Positions 10,037 to 19,833 of a stretch of 64,000 bases of DNA are shown here, piece by piece (position 1 is the first letter of the stretch; every line of letters starts with the position of its first letter). The DNA comes from Aliivibrio fischeri (GTDB lineage Bacteria; Pseudomonadota; Gammaproteobacteria; Enterobacterales; Vibrionaceae): assembly GCA_038993745.2 (NCBI GenBank), contig CP160629.1, positions 496,001 to 560,000 on the forward strand. Direction: 5' to 3'. The notes under the pieces were generated by a model, which made no database searches, was not told where the DNA came from, and saw only the letters and a list, made by a program, of their open reading frames with translations. Made by a program: the position numbers and the translations under genes.

Positions 10037-12166
10037 ATGTTCGCGAATCCAGTCGTAAAATCATTTCAGTACGGTAACCATACCGTTACTCTAGAAACGG
10101 GTGTAATTGCTCGTCAAGCTACAGCTGCTGTAATGGCAAGCATGGACGATACATCTGTATTCGTTTCTGTTGTTGCTAAGAAAGAAGCGGTTCCAGGCCA
10201 AGATTTCTTCCCATTAACAGTTAACTACCAAGAGCGTACATACGCTGCAGGTAAAATCCCTGGTGGTTTCTTTAAGCGTGAAGGTCGTCCTTCTGAAGCT
10301 GAAACACTAACAGCTCGTCTAATTGACCGTCCAATCCGTCCTCTTTTCCCTGATGCATTCAAAAACGAAGTACAGGTAATTGCAACGGTTGTTTCTATCA
10401 ATCCTGAAGTTAACCCAGACATGATCACTATGATCGGTACGTCTGCGGCATTAGCTATCGCTGGTATTCCATTTAATGGTCCTATCGGTGCTGCACGTGT
10501 TGGTCATATCAACGGTGAGCTTGTTCTTAACCCATCAAATACTGAACTTGAAAACTCTAAACTAGACCTAGTTGTGTCTGGTACAGAAGGTGCAGTATTA
10601 ATGGTTGAATCAGAAGCTGATAACCTAACTGAAGAAGAAATGCTTTCTGCTGTTGTATTCGGCCACGAACAACAACAAGTAGTTATCAACGCTATCAACG
10701 AATTCGCTGCTGAAGTTGCAACTCCAGCATGGGATTGGGTTGCTCCAGAAGAGAACACAGTTCTTAACGCGCGTATTGCAGAGTTAGCAGAAGCTAAATT
10801 AGTTGAAGCTTACCAAATTACTGAAAAAATGACTCGTTACGATCGCATTCATGAAATCGCGGCTGAAGTTAACGAAGTTCTAGTATCTGAAAACGAAGAC
10901 GTGAACCTAAAAGAAGTTCACACTATCTTCCACGATCTAGAGAAAACAGTTGTACGTCGCAGCATCATCGCTGGTAACCCACGTATCGATGGTCGTGAAA
11001 AAGACATGGTTCGTGCGCTAGACGTACGTACTGGTGTTCTTCCACGTACTCACGGTTCTTCTCTATTCACTCGTGGTGAAACTCAAGCTCTTGTTACTGC
11101 AACGCTTGGTACACAACGTGATGCTCAAATCATCGATAGCCTAATGGGTGAGAAGAAAGATCACTTCCTTCTACACTACAACTTCCCTCCATACTGTGTA
11201 GGTGAAACTGGTTTTGTTGGTTCTCCTAAGCGTCGTGAAATCGGTCACGGTAAACTGGCTAAACGTGGTATCCAAGCGGTTATGCCTTCTATTGAAGAAT
11301 TCCCATACACAGTACGTGTAGTATCGGAAATCACTGAATCTAACGGTTCATCTTCAATGGCTTCTGTATGTGGTACATCTTTAGCTCTTATGGATGCTGG
11401 TGTTCCAATTAAAGCATCTGTTGCTGGTATCGCAATGGGTCTTGTGAAAGAAGGCGACGATTTCGTTGTTCTTTCTGACATTCTAGGTGACGAAGACCAC
11501 CTTGGTGATATGGACTTTAAAGTAGCGGGTACTAACGAAGGTATCACTGCACTTCAAATGGATATCAAAATCGAAGGTATCACTAAAGAGATCATGCAGA
11601 TCGCTCTAAACCAAGCTCAAGGTGCGCGTAAGCACATCCTTAAAGTTATGGATGAAGCTATCTCTGGTGCTCGTGAAGAGATCTCTGAATTTGCTCCACG
11701 TATCCACACAATGAAGATCAGCTCTGATAAGATCAAAGATGTTATCGGTAAAGGTGGTGCAGTTATCCGTGCTCTTTGTGAAGAGACTGGTACAACTATC
11801 GAAATCGAAGATGACGGTACGATCAAAATCGCTGCAACTGAAGGCGCTGCTGCTAAAGAAGCGATTCGTCGCATCGAAGAGATCACTGCTGAAGTTGAAG
11901 TTGGTAAGATCTACACAGGTAAAGTTATGCGTATCGTAGATTTCGGTGCGTTCGTAACGGTTCTTGGCCCTAAAGAAGGTCTAGTTCATATTTCTCAAAT
12001 CGCAGAAGAGCGTATCGAGAAAGTAGCTGATCACCTACAAGTTGGTCAAGAAGTGAAAACTAAAGTACTTGAAATCGACCGTCAAGGCCGTATCCGTCTA
12101 AGTATTAAAGAAGCAAATGCTGAACTAAACCCAGCACCTGCTGCTGAAGCAAAAGACGCAGAATAA
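10037..12166 (+). CDS. pnp: Polyribonucleotide nucleotidyltransferase (PNPase)
   Basis: Phosphorolytic 3'-5' exoribonuclease and degradosome component. I use the ATG at 10037 ([13 protein letters not shown]...), preceded by AAAGGA; it gives 709 aa against 711 in E. coli. Two RNase PH-like domains are present (about 1-230 and 310-545; [19 protein letters not shown] and the catalytic-region [16 protein letters not shown]), followed by a KH domain ([16 protein letters not shown] near 565) and an S1 domain (about 620-690). The C-terminal tail is short and acidic. Gene order rpsO-pnp-nlpI is conserved across gammaproteobacteria. Confidence 0.98.
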   Translation: MFANPVVKSFQYGNHTVTLETGVIARQATAAVMASMDDTSVFVSVVAKKEAVPGQDFFPLTVNYQERTYAAGKIPGGFFKREGRPSEAETLTARLIDRPIRPLFPDAFKNEVQVIATVVSINPEVNPDMITMIGTSAALAIAGIPFNGPIGAARVGHINGELVLNPSNTELENSKLDLVVSGTEGAVLMVESEADNLTEEEMLSAVVFGHEQQQVVINAINEFAAEVATPAWDWVAPEENTVLNARIAELAEAKLVEAYQITEKMTRYDRIHEIAAEVNEVLVSENEDVNLKEVHTIFHDLEKTVVRRSIIAGNPRIDGREKDMVRALDVRTGVLPRTHGSSLFTRGETQALVTATLGTQRDAQIIDSLMGEKKDHFLLHYNFPPYCVGETGFVGSPKRREIGHGKLAKRGIQAVMPSIEEFPYTVRVVSEITESNGSSSMASVCGTSLALMDAGVPIKASVAGIAMGLVKEGDDFVVLSDILGDEDHLGDMDFKVAGTNEGITALQMDIKIEGITKEIMQIALNQAQGARKHILKVMDEAISGAREEISEFAPRIHTMKISSDKIKDVIGKGGAVIRALCEETGTTIEIEDDGTIKIAATEGAAAKEAIRRIEEITAEVEVGKIYTGKVMRIVDFGAFVTVLGPKEGLVHISQIAEERIEKVADHLQVGQEVKTKVLEIDRQGRIRLSIKEANAELNPAPAAEAKDAE

Positions 12167-12286
12167 TCTTATTGATTACAGTCTTTTGATTTAAAGCATG
12201 TTATAAAGGGAGCAGAAATGCTCCCTTTTCTTTTAATATAGAGTCGCTTTTATTAAAAGAATTAGGTTTATCATAGGAGAAAATGA

Positions 12287-13270
12287 GTGAATTGGATTCG
12301 AGTAGCCTTAGTTGGCGCAGTATTAGTGTTGTCTGGGTGTGCATCTAAAGGGGATACTTCAGGATGGGGATACCCTCCAATGGCGGTTCCTTTACAACCA
12401 AGTATCCAACAAGAGATCCAATTATCTCGTTTGGACCAATTGCTACAACGCCCCGATGTGGATGATGTAACTCGTGCAAAAATGTACTATGAAAGAGGGT
12501 TAATTAAAGACAGTTTAGGTTTACGTGACTTGGCTCGTGTCGACTTTACTCAATCTTTAACGTTAAAGCCTGATCAGAGTGATGTGTTTAATATTCTTGG
12601 TGTTTACTACACGCAAAATACGGATTTTGATGGAGCGTATGAAGCGTTAGATTCAGCTTTAGAATTAGACCCAAATAATCAATTTGCTGAACGTAATTTA
12701 GCTATCGCTTTGTATTATGGTGAACGTTACGATCAAGCATATGAAATAGCTCAGAAACATTACAATGATGCTCCTCGTGACCCATACCGTGCAATTTGGT
12801 TGTATTGGATTGGATTAGAAGTGGATGCGAAAGTGGCAACAGAGACCTTCCAAAAACAATATCAACAAAGAACAGATGAAGATTTTGGATGGGATCTTGC
12901 TGGGTTAATTTTAAAAGAAACTTCTGAAGATGAGTTTTTGAAAAAAATCTTAACTACAACTCGTAATAATGTGGCATTGGCAGAAAAACTAACAGAAGGT
13001 TATTTTTACTTAGCTAAACGTTATCAATACGAAGGTGATTATCCAAACGCAATTGCTTTGTATAAGTTAAGTATGTCGAACAACGTTTATGAGTATGTAG
13101 AACATCGATATTCATTTGTGGAACTAGGTAATATCTACAAAGCTTTACGTGATTTGCAAGAGCAAAAAATAAAAGAGCAGCAAGCACAAGAAGCGAAAGA
13201 AGAACCGGTTGCACCACAAGAAAAAAGCACTGAAAAAGAGATGCTAAAAGAAGAAGCAACAGCAGAATAA
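12287..13270 (+). CDS. nlpI: Lipoprotein NlpI, TPR adaptor of peptidoglycan hydrolase control
   Basis: Outer-membrane lipoprotein that binds the protease Prc and scaffolds peptidoglycan hydrolase complexes. The start is GTG at 12287, with AGGAG seven bases upstream; an overlapping ATG at 12283 is out of frame and soon stops. The signal peptide ends in the lipobox LSGC (Cys about 18). Tetratricopeptide repeats follow (MYYERGLIKDSLGLRDLARVDF..., VFNILGVYYTQNTDFDGAYEAL..., FAERNLAIALYYGERYDQAYEIA). At 327 aa it is longer than E. coli NlpI (294 aa), mostly because of a Glu/Lys-rich C-terminal tail. It lies just after pnp, as usual. Confidence 0.93.
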   Translation: MNWIRVALVGAVLVLSGCASKGDTSGWGYPPMAVPLQPSIQQEIQLSRLDQLLQRPDVDDVTRAKMYYERGLIKDSLGLRDLARVDFTQSLTLKPDQSDVFNILGVYYTQNTDFDGAYEALDSALELDPNNQFAERNLAIALYYGERYDQAYEIAQKHYNDAPRDPYRAIWLYWIGLEVDAKVATETFQKQYQQRTDEDFGWDLAGLILKETSEDEFLKKILTTTRNNVALAEKLTEGYFYLAKRYQYEGDYPNAIALYKLSMSNNVYEYVEHRYSFVELGNIYKALRDLQEQKIKEQQAQEAKEEPVAPQEKSTEKEMLKEEATAE

Positions 13271-13289
13271 TTAGCAATATTAGTATAAT

Positions 13290-13323
13290 AAAAAAGCCTT
13301 ATTCATATGGATAAGGCTTTTTT
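13290..13323. terminator. Bidirectional terminator between nlpI and ubiV
   Basis: AAAAAGCCTTAT (13291-13302) pairs with ATAAGGCTTTTT (13311-13322), with A-runs and T-runs on opposite sides, so it can end both the rightward nlpI and leftward ubiUV transcripts. Confidence 0.88.
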
Positions 13324-13345
13324 GTATTCAAAAGAAAACTCAAAA

Positions 13346-14224
13346 TTACATTTGAATGTCTAACCCAGCAATATTGTGCCAGTAGCCATTACAATGGCGA
13401 GCATCTTTTAAAGCAAATTTTTCAGAGCCAGTTTCATTAGCTTTGAATTTTCTTACTTCATCAAAGGTATCAACACTTAATGGGCTCAGTCGTACTACAT
13501 CAACTAGGTTACTCATGCTTGGTAAGTCATTTATCAAGTTGTAACAGTAGCCAGATTGAGTCTGAATACCATTTAACGTGAACACTTCCTGACCTTCTTG
13601 GCTATTAACCGTAATACCAGTTGGGTATTTAATACAGCAGGTTTCACATTCATCTTTTGGTTTATTCTCTGCTCGAGCAGTAAAGCAACGAGCAGAATAC
13701 GCAAGAGGAAGATAGCCGTAACTGAATACTTCGGTTTCAAACTTATTGCGAATACCAAGTTCGTCACATTGAGTTAATACGTTCTGTAGCCATTCACGAG
13801 AAAGCTCTACAGGCATACACCAACGTGTCATCCCTTGTTTTAAAAAGAGGTTTAGGGTTTGAGCGTTATAGCAGTTAACCGCTGGACCAACAACAAATGG
13901 AACTTTGCTCTCTGATGCTAGTTGAATTGCCGATACATCATTGGCTTCGATAATAAAATCACCATTATCAATGTACTTTTTCATTACATTGACTTCACTC
14001 GGTGCTTCTAATAAAGCCATGGTAGATAACACGACTTGTTTACCAGAATCTGAAATATCCTTAGCAATAGCAAACCAGTCTTTAGGTTTCATTTCTCGGC
14101 GTTTTGAACAAACACTTTCACCTAAATAAATAATATCAGCTTCACTATTGGTTGCTTGTTGATAAAACGACTCAACGTTTTCTTTAGACCAAAAGTATAG
14201 GAGTGGACCTAATGCGTATTTCAT
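13346..14224 (-). CDS. ubiV: UbiV, O2-independent ubiquinone hydroxylation factor (U32 family)
   Basis: With UbiU it forms a [4Fe-4S] heterodimer that hydroxylates the ubiquinone ring without oxygen, using prephenate in E. coli. The 292-aa protein shows the U32 TIM-barrel start (MKYALGPLLYFWSKENV) and the four cluster-type cysteines expected: one in ESVCSKRREMKP and three in SARCFTARAENKPKDECETCC. It follows ubiU by nine bases on the minus strand, so they form an operon. An older annotation would call it a U32 peptidase (YhbV). Confidence 0.93.
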   Translation of the reverse strand: MKYALGPLLYFWSKENVESFYQQATNSEADIIYLGESVCSKRREMKPKDWFAIAKDISDSGKQVVLSTMALLEAPSEVNVMKKYIDNGDFIIEANDVSAIQLASESKVPFVVGPAVNCYNAQTLNLFLKQGMTRWCMPVELSREWLQNVLTQCDELGIRNKFETEVFSYGYLPLAYSARCFTARAENKPKDECETCCIKYPTGITVNSQEGQEVFTLNGIQTQSGYCYNLINDLPSMSNLVDVVRLSPLSVDTFDEVRKFKANETGSEKFALKDARHCNGYWHNIAGLDIQM

Positions 14225-14233
14225 GATGTTCTC

Positions 14234-15235
14234 CTATTGCCACTTCTTATGATAAGCACCAAGAGTGGTTTGTGTCCCCTCTGATACATTCGCTAATGTT
14301 GCATCCCATTTAGGTTCTACCGCATAGCCTTCAGGATTTGCTTTGTAGCTATCGATAGCTGCACGCCATGTACGAGTTACTTGCTCAACATAAGCAGGAC
14401 TGCGTTGACGTCCTTCTATTTTCACTGATGCAACATTGGCTGCAAATAATTCAGGAACTAAAGATAAGGTATTTAAACTGGTTGGTTCCTCAAGAGCATG
14501 GAAGGTTTTACCTTCTACATCAAAGCGTCCTTTACACAGGGTTGGATAGCCGGCATTTTCACCTTCACCATAACGATCGATTAAAATATTATTTAAACGA
14601 GATTCCAGCCCATTATCGGTTTCTTGCCAACGAACGTATTTTGCTGGTGAGCAAGCGCCTACGGTGTTTGGTGATTCACCTGTCATGTATGATGATAAGT
14701 AACAACGACCTTCAGACATGATACATAGACTACCAAAGGCGAAGACTTCTAAATCAACATCAGAGGTTAAATTTCGAGAAAGTTGTTTAACTTGATGGAT
14801 AGATAACACTCGAGGCAAAACAACACGTTTAATATTGAAGTTCTTTTTATAGAAATCAATAGCGGCAACATTGGTTGCAGAAGCTTGTACCGAGAGGTGT
14901 AACTCTAAATCAGGATAGGTTGTTGCAGCGTATTCTAGTACAGCAATATCAGAAATAATAAGCGCATCAATTCCCATGGCTGCTGCGTTATCTACAGCCT
15001 TTGTCCAACGGCTAAATCCATCTGGGTGAGCAAATGTATTTAAGGCAACATGAATATGTTTATTTTTATCGTGAACATATTGCACGGCTTTCTCAAGCTT
15101 TTTACCTGTAAAGTTTAAGCCTGCAAAATGGCGAGCATTTGTGTCGTCTTTAAAACCGATATAAACAGCATCGGCGCCGCAATCAATAGCGGTTTTTAGT
15201 GCGGGCAAATTACCGGCTGGGCAGAGGAGTTCCAT
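14234..15235 (-). CDS. ubiU: UbiU, O2-independent ubiquinone hydroxylation factor (U32 family)
   Basis: Partner of UbiV in anaerobic ubiquinone synthesis. The 333-aa protein starts MELLCPAGNLPALKTAIDCG, typical of U32 members, and has the cluster cysteines in GSLCIMSEGRCYLSSY, VGACSPAKYVRW and TLCKGRF. Upstream on the minus strand is a 217-bp region before the GGDEF-EAL gene that contains a single TTGAT half-site but no convincing full FNR box. In E. coli ubiUV is divergent from ubiT; here the c-di-GMP gene lies between them. Confidence 0.94.
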   Translation of the reverse strand: MELLCPAGNLPALKTAIDCGADAVYIGFKDDTNARHFAGLNFTGKKLEKAVQYVHDKNKHIHVALNTFAHPDGFSRWTKAVDNAAAMGIDALIISDIAVLEYAATTYPDLELHLSVQASATNVAAIDFYKKNFNIKRVVLPRVLSIHQVKQLSRNLTSDVDLEVFAFGSLCIMSEGRCYLSSYMTGESPNTVGACSPAKYVRWQETDNGLESRLNNILIDRYGEGENAGYPTLCKGRFDVEGKTFHALEEPTSLNTLSLVPELFAANVASVKIEGRQRSPAYVEQVTRTWRAAIDSYKANPEGYAVEPKWDATLANVSEGTQTTLGAYHKKWQ

Positions 15236-15452
15236 AAGAATACCTAATTACAAAAATCTGATGCACTATGATAATAGTAACAAAATTTTGAAACTTGATA
15301 TAAGGCAGGTTTTTAGTTGTTTTGTGTTTTAAATAAAGACTTGGGATGGATTGATGTTCAACCTGAGTTTTTGCTCTTTTTAAATTTATAATCGACTGTA
15401 ATACCTAGAAAGTGGTGGGTTTTATCTAGGTATTAAGTTCGATTATTTCTAT

Positions 15453-17480
15453 TTATCTAGCGCGTTTGTTTTGTACTAATAACGCTTCAATCTCATGTTT
15501 TGGTTGAGGTTTGTAGAAATGGAACCCTTGAATGGAATCACAATTTAGGCTTGATAATAGCATTGCTTGTTGTCTTGTTTCGACACCTTCAGCAACGATA
15601 TCCATGTTTAAATTTTTACCTAAATTAATTACGTTTTCTATGATCGTAATTTGCTTAGGTAATGTGTCGATTTCATTAATAAACCCACGATCGATTTTTA
15701 ACTCATCTAATGGGAAACGAGCAAGATAAGCTAAAGAAGAGTAACCCGTACCAAAGTCATCAATTGATAAGGTAAAGCCAAGCTTCTTTATTGCATCTAA
15801 CATTTGGATAGCGTGCTCGCCATCACTCATTACCGCACTTTCAGTTAATTCTAACGTGATACAGTTAGGATCAACTTGTGTCGTTTTAAGAAGTCGTTCC
15901 ATGTACTCAATTAATTGAGGATTACCAAATTGCTCTGGGGATAAGTTAATGGCAATACGACCAGGTAAAATCCCTTGATTCTTCCACTCTTTAACGGTTT
16001 GGAAAACTTCACGCATTACAACTTTGCCTAGTGTTTCAATTAGACCTGAACGTTCAGCAACAGGGATGAAGCGAGCAGGACTGATGTAACCTTCAACAGG
16101 ATGCTTCCATCGAACCAGAGCTTCTGCGCCATTAATTCTAAAATCACGAGCACTTACTTTTGGTTGGTACCATACTTCAAGCCCATTATTTTGAAGTGCT
16201 TTTTGTAATTCGATCTCTAACCAAAGACGCATGCGTGCTTCTTTGTTCATTTGGTCATGAAATTTAATTAAACGGTTTCTGCCTCGATCCTTTGCTTCAT
16301 ACATGGCGGTATCAGCATTTTGTAGCAAACTACGAGCGTCGCTGCCGTCAGCTGGATATTGGACACTACCAATGGAGCAAGCAAGACGTTTTGAAAAGTG
16401 AACAAGATCGAATGGTTGATTGATTAAACTGATGATCTTTTCAGATAATTGCTCAAGAACTTGGTTGTGTTCTGGTTTTGGAAATAGTATTCCAAATTCA
16501 TCGCCACCTAAATGGCCAACAACAGCGTGTTTTGGTAGTAATTTCTGTAAGCGATTGGAGATCTCTTTTAAAACACGATCTCCAATATGATGGCCAAGTG
16601 AATCATTAATATTCTTGAAGTTATCAATATCTAAATAAAGCATGAAAAAAGGAATGTCTTCTTTAATCATCTTTTCTATAACATGGGTAAAACCGTGGCG
16701 ATTGTAAATTCCAGTTAATAGATCCACTTGAGAAGCGGCAATATGGTTGCTCATTGCAATTTGCTTCTTGTTTTCTTTTAAAATAACAAGATGAGCAGGG
16801 CTTCCTAATATGTGAGTTTCTTCAACCGTTAATATTAATTCGGCACGAAGAGAGCAATTCGCCGTTGTTCTAACGGTTAACTGTTGTTCAGAAGGTAAGC
16901 TTGAAATTAATTCTGATAAGCATTGAGTGCGAGAAGGGGAATGTAAAAGTTGCTCAATACTTTCGCCAATAAATTCTGTTGGGTTGTTGAACCCAAGCAT
17001 TTTAGCTGACGCTCCGTTTGCAGAGACAATAATATCTCCTTCAATTAAAAAGACGGAGTCACTTAATAGCTCTGTGAGTTTGTGGTACTTAGATTCACTT
17101 TCTTTTAGAGAATTGAGAAGTTGTTGGCGTTCTGAGGTGTCGACAGCGTGAAATACAATATAAGTCGTATCTTCTTCATGAATAGGGAAGAGACTAAAAT
17201 GTAGACTGGTATCAAATCGATGATCATCTAGCGTAATTTCAGCTTCAATTTTTTCACCGTTTAGAGCTCTGTCATAATAGGCTTTTAATGATGAGTAAAA
17301 ATGTTTACCTAAAATTTCAGAATCGCTTCGGCCACAAAGAGATTCACGGTTTAATCCACTAAGTTCACAGTAACGGTTGTTTACTGTTATGTATTTATGG
17401 TCTTTGTCCAAAATAGCAAACAGAAATGGACTGTTATCTGTAAGCAAAGGAAGCCAATGTTGTATTTGAGAAAGAGACAT
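15453..17480 (-). CDS. PAS-GGDEF-EAL cyclic-di-GMP signalling protein
   Basis: Probable cytoplasmic dual-domain c-di-GMP enzyme of 675 aa. Two PAS-like sensor segments (about 5-115 and 130-240) precede a GGDEF domain with intact GGDEF at 325-329, then an EAL domain (EAL at 453-455) that retains LTES, DDFGTGYSS, KIDRGF and AEGVET motifs. Both catalytic halves look competent. The RxxD product-inhibition site expected just before GGDEF is absent. No transmembrane segment is obvious, so the signal is probably sensed in the cytoplasm via PAS. It is a single gene sitting between ubiUV and ubiT; which activity dominates cannot be told. Confidence 0.93.
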   Translation of the reverse strand: MSLSQIQHWLPLLTDNSPFLFAILDKDHKYITVNNRYCELSGLNRESLCGRSDSEILGKHFYSSLKAYYDRALNGEKIEAEITLDDHRFDTSLHFSLFPIHEEDTTYIVFHAVDTSERQQLLNSLKESESKYHKLTELLSDSVFLIEGDIIVSANGASAKMLGFNNPTEFIGESIEQLLHSPSRTQCLSELISSLPSEQQLTVRTTANCSLRAELILTVEETHILGSPAHLVILKENKKQIAMSNHIAASQVDLLTGIYNRHGFTHVIEKMIKEDIPFFMLYLDIDNFKNINDSLGHHIGDRVLKEISNRLQKLLPKHAVVGHLGGDEFGILFPKPEHNQVLEQLSEKIISLINQPFDLVHFSKRLACSIGSVQYPADGSDARSLLQNADTAMYEAKDRGRNRLIKFHDQMNKEARMRLWLEIELQKALQNNGLEVWYQPKVSARDFRINGAEALVRWKHPVEGYISPARFIPVAERSGLIETLGKVVMREVFQTVKEWKNQGILPGRIAINLSPEQFGNPQLIEYMERLLKTTQVDPNCITLELTESAVMSDGEHAIQMLDAIKKLGFTLSIDDFGTGYSSLAYLARFPLDELKIDRGFINEIDTLPKQITIIENVINLGKNLNMDIVAEGVETRQQAMLLSSLNCDSIQGFHFYKPQPKHEIEALLVQNKRAR

Positions 17481-17687
17481 AGTGTTACCGCTTTAGTAAA
17501 GAAGACCAATAACTTCCAGAGATATAATGTTTATTTATAAGACGAACAGTAAAATATACATTGAAAGAATCCCTATTTTCTACCTTTAATCGTAATAAGT
17601 GCTTTTTTTGATAATAAACAGGTTAGATATCACTCTATCAATTTATACTTGCCTCTAGTTATCGACCAAATGTTATGGAAATTAAGT

Positions 17688-18206
17688 GTGATTAATCAAA
17701 TTCGTTCGAAATTAGTAGAAAATGCGGCCTCTGTTTTAAAAACTCCTGCAAAGTTAGTTCCTGTTTCAATCCAACAGAAGATGTTACTCGAAGGATTAAA
17801 ACAAGTTTTTCATGAAGCGCTAGAAGATGGTGATTTTGAGTTTTTAGAAGATAAATGGCTAAAAGTTTCGATTCTTGATCTCGAATTAGAATGGTTTATC
17901 AGCTATCAAGATGAAAAACTGGTAGTCTCGAATAAAACAGAAAATGATGATGTGAGTTTCAGTGGGCAATTAAATGATTTAATTTTAATTGCAGGCCGAA
18001 AAGAAGATCCTGATACTCTGTTTTTTCAACGTCGCCTAAAAATTGAAGGCGATACAGAGCTTGGTTTGGAAGTGAAAAACTTAATGGATAGCGTAGACCT
18101 TGACTCGTTACCAAAACCTTTAAATCAAGCATTAATGACGTTGGCAAACTTTGTACAGCAAGGTTTGCAGAAACCTGAAGTTAAAGAGACCATGAATGCT
18201 TATTAG
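17688..18206 (+). CDS. ubiT: UbiT, SCP2-domain accessory protein of anaerobic ubiquinone synthesis
   Basis: SCP2-type lipid-binding protein that works with UbiU/UbiV, probably binding ubiquinone intermediates. The GTG at 17688 is preferred: it gives 172 aa starting (V/M)INQIRSKLVENA, aligning with the E. coli start, with a weak GGA eight bases upstream. In-frame ATG 17670 and TTG 17649 are alternatives. The conserved segment GRKEDPDTLFFQRRLKIEGDTELGL is nearly identical to E. coli YhbT. The 3' end overlaps yhbS by 11 bases, so they are translationally coupled, as in E. coli (yhbT-yhbS). Confidence 0.9.
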   Translation: MINQIRSKLVENAASVLKTPAKLVPVSIQQKMLLEGLKQVFHEALEDGDFEFLEDKWLKVSILDLELEWFISYQDEKLVVSNKTENDDVSFSGQLNDLILIAGRKEDPDTLFFQRRLKIEGDTELGLEVKNLMDSVDLDSLPKPLNQALMTLANFVQQGLQKPEVKETMNAY

Positions 18207-18699
18207 AACTGAAGCTCCAGCTGATATTCTGACGGTTGACCGTTTAGTTCGCTCTGCATTTGATACTGAAGCAGAAGCGAAATTAGTGATGTCTTTGCGT
18301 GAAAACAGCCATTTAACACTTGCTTTAGTCGCATGTAGTGACGATGGTGAAGTGATTGGTCACTGTTTATTTAGTCCTGTTACATTGAATGGCGACGATT
18401 TAAACTGGCAAGGATTAGCTCCTTTATGTGTAAAAAAAGAGCACCAAAAACAGGGTATAGCTGAAGCATTAGTAAAAGAAGGTTTAGAGATGCTGACTGA
18501 ACTGGGCTATCCAGTTGTTGTCGTATTAGGAGATTCAAATTATTACCAACGTTTTGGTTTTGAATCAGCAACGAATTACGATATGCACTCTAAATGGGAA
18601 GTCCCTGAAGGGGCTTTTATGATTAAAGCCTGCTCTTCTGAATTTATTGATGGAAAATCAGGGTTAATCGAATATTGTCCTGAATTTGATTTATTGTAA
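18196..18699 (+). CDS. yhbS: GNAT-family N-acetyltransferase YhbS
   Basis: Predicted acetyl-CoA-dependent N-acetyltransferase, 167 aa, substrate unknown. It aligns along its whole length with E. coli YhbS, from the N-terminus MLIRTEAPADILTVDRLVRSAF. The acetyl-CoA-binding region is LCVKKEHQKQGIAEALV (about 77-93). The later GDSNYYQRFGFE segment is characteristic of this subgroup. It starts within the end of ubiT and is followed by a bidirectional terminator. Confidence 0.92.
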   Translation: MLIRTEAPADILTVDRLVRSAFDTEAEAKLVMSLRENSHLTLALVACSDDGEVIGHCLFSPVTLNGDDLNWQGLAPLCVKKEHQKQGIAEALVKEGLEMLTELGYPVVVVLGDSNYYQRFGFESATNYDMHSKWEVPEGAFMIKACSSEFIDGKSGLIEYCPEFDLL

Positions 18700-18707
18700 C
18701 AGACGAA

Positions 18708-18737
18708 AAGAATGCTCATCTTGCTATGAGCATTCTA
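18708..18737. terminator. Bidirectional terminator between yhbS and a secreted protein gene
   Basis: AGAATGCTCAT (18709-18719) pairs with ATGAGCATTCT (18726-18736), with A residues before and T residues after. It serves the convergent genes on both sides. Confidence 0.85.
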
Positions 18738-18754
18738 TTTTTATTGGCAGTTAG

Positions 18755-19222
18755 TTAGCGCTTTAATCCCCATACTTCCACTTTTGCTTTTTTCACTACA
18801 CCTGCGGCATTCAGTGTCAAATTTCCCCAGCTTTTATATTGTAATTCTAGGTAATCAAATTTGGATTTATCCGTTCCTGGTAATTTATAGGTCCGAGTGC
18901 TCATCCCTTTTGTCAGTGTGCCCATTGTTTTTAATTGCTTTGTTGAGCCATCGGTCATGGTTACTTTCATGCTTTTTATACTGACAGTACCTTGCACACA
19001 TTTTATTTTTATCTTTGAAAATTTACGTTCACTCAGAAAAGGCAATGGTTCTACTTTATCTTCTTCTTGTTCAAAATTAACGGTTTTATCGCTAATAAGT
19101 ACCCAATCATCATTATCTTTCGCATAAGTCGTATTGGTTGAGGCGATATTAATAAGTAAAACGAGAGCCATTGTTGAAAAAATAGAGGAGATAGTTGCAG
19201 TTGTAATTAATCGCTTTTTCAT
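18755..19222 (-). CDS. Secreted protein of unknown function
   Basis: A 155-aa protein with an N-terminal signal peptide (KKR followed by a hydrophobic stretch, likely cleaved after TTYAKD or TYA near residue 34). The mature part is beta-rich with many Lys and Thr: WVLISDKTVNF, KIKIKCVQGTVSIKSMKVTM, LPGTDKSKFDYLELQYKSWG, KAKVEVWGL. The WVL-x-DKTV start and the single Cys in a KIKCVQG strand resemble DUF2541-type small periplasmic proteins, but this is only a pattern impression. It is monocistronic and convergent with yhbS. No function is proposed. Confidence 0.7.
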   Translation of the reverse strand: MKKRLITTATISSIFSTMALVLLINIASTNTTYAKDNDDWVLISDKTVNFEQEEDKVEPLPFLSERKFSKIKIKCVQGTVSIKSMKVTMTDGSTKQLKTMGTLTKGMSTRTYKLPGTDKSKFDYLELQYKSWGNLTLNAAGVVKKAKVEVWGLKR

Positions 19223-19431
19223 TAGTCACAGTCTTAATACAAAAATAGGGGCTAAAGTATTGAATGGTAATATTGATGAAGTCAGTATTAAGTTAAAATA
19301 TCGGTTTGTATAATATTTGAGACGAGAGGCTTTGTTATATTGTTAGGGATTATGTGCTCTCAGTGTGTATCAGTAGCATCAAATCTAGAATATTGATAAG
19401 ATTCTCCACCTTAGATAAGTAGGTGAATGAT

Positions 19432-19833
19432 ATGCCCCAGCAAGCGTTACAGTTTTTAAATGAGATGGATATTTCGGTTTGGCAAGTTCGTCAAACAAGC
19501 TATTTCCCGGCATTAGAAAACACAACATTATCGTTACCTGAAACTTGTCAGTTATTATTTGTAGCTCCTGCTATACCGACAGAGCGTGATGCTTTTCTAT
19601 TTGGAAAAGTGCTTGCTAGCATGAAGCTGTCACCTGAGCAGGCGTTATTTCTTTCCTCTGAGTCATTAGAATATATTGGGGAGCATCATTTAGATTGGTG
19701 CTGGTTCTCTGGAGTATCTACCACAGAGCTAGAAGGCGTTAAAATATTAACCTCTCCTTTATTGTCAGAGATGCATTCTAATACTCAATCACGACGTGAT
19801 TTATGGCGACAAATTTGTTCTTATGACAATTAA
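19432..19833 (+). CDS. holD: DNA polymerase III psi subunit
   Basis: Clamp-loader subunit psi, which links chi (and through it SSB) to the gamma/tau complex. The ATG at 19432 is used; AGGTG lies six bases before it, while the in-frame GTG at 19423 lacks a good ribosome site. The 133-aa product matches the family size (E. coli 137) and shows the N-terminal chi-binding-type segment QQALQFLNEMDISVWQVR and the fold pattern CQLLFVAP...LFGKVLASMKL. The gene order holD-rimI-prfC is diagnostic. The end overlaps rimI by 11 bases. Confidence 0.92.
   Translation: MPQQALQFLNEMDISVWQVRQTSYFPALENTTLSLPETCQLLFVAPAIPTERDAFLFGKVLASMKLSPEQALFLSSESLEYIGEHHLDWCWFSGVSTTELEGVKILTSPLLSEMHSNTQSRRDLWRQICSYDN

Noticed and set aside
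15236..17687. FNR boxes for ubiUV and ubiT
   Set aside because: Only single TTGAT half-sites (for example near 15296 and 17608) are present; the second half does not match well enough to call.
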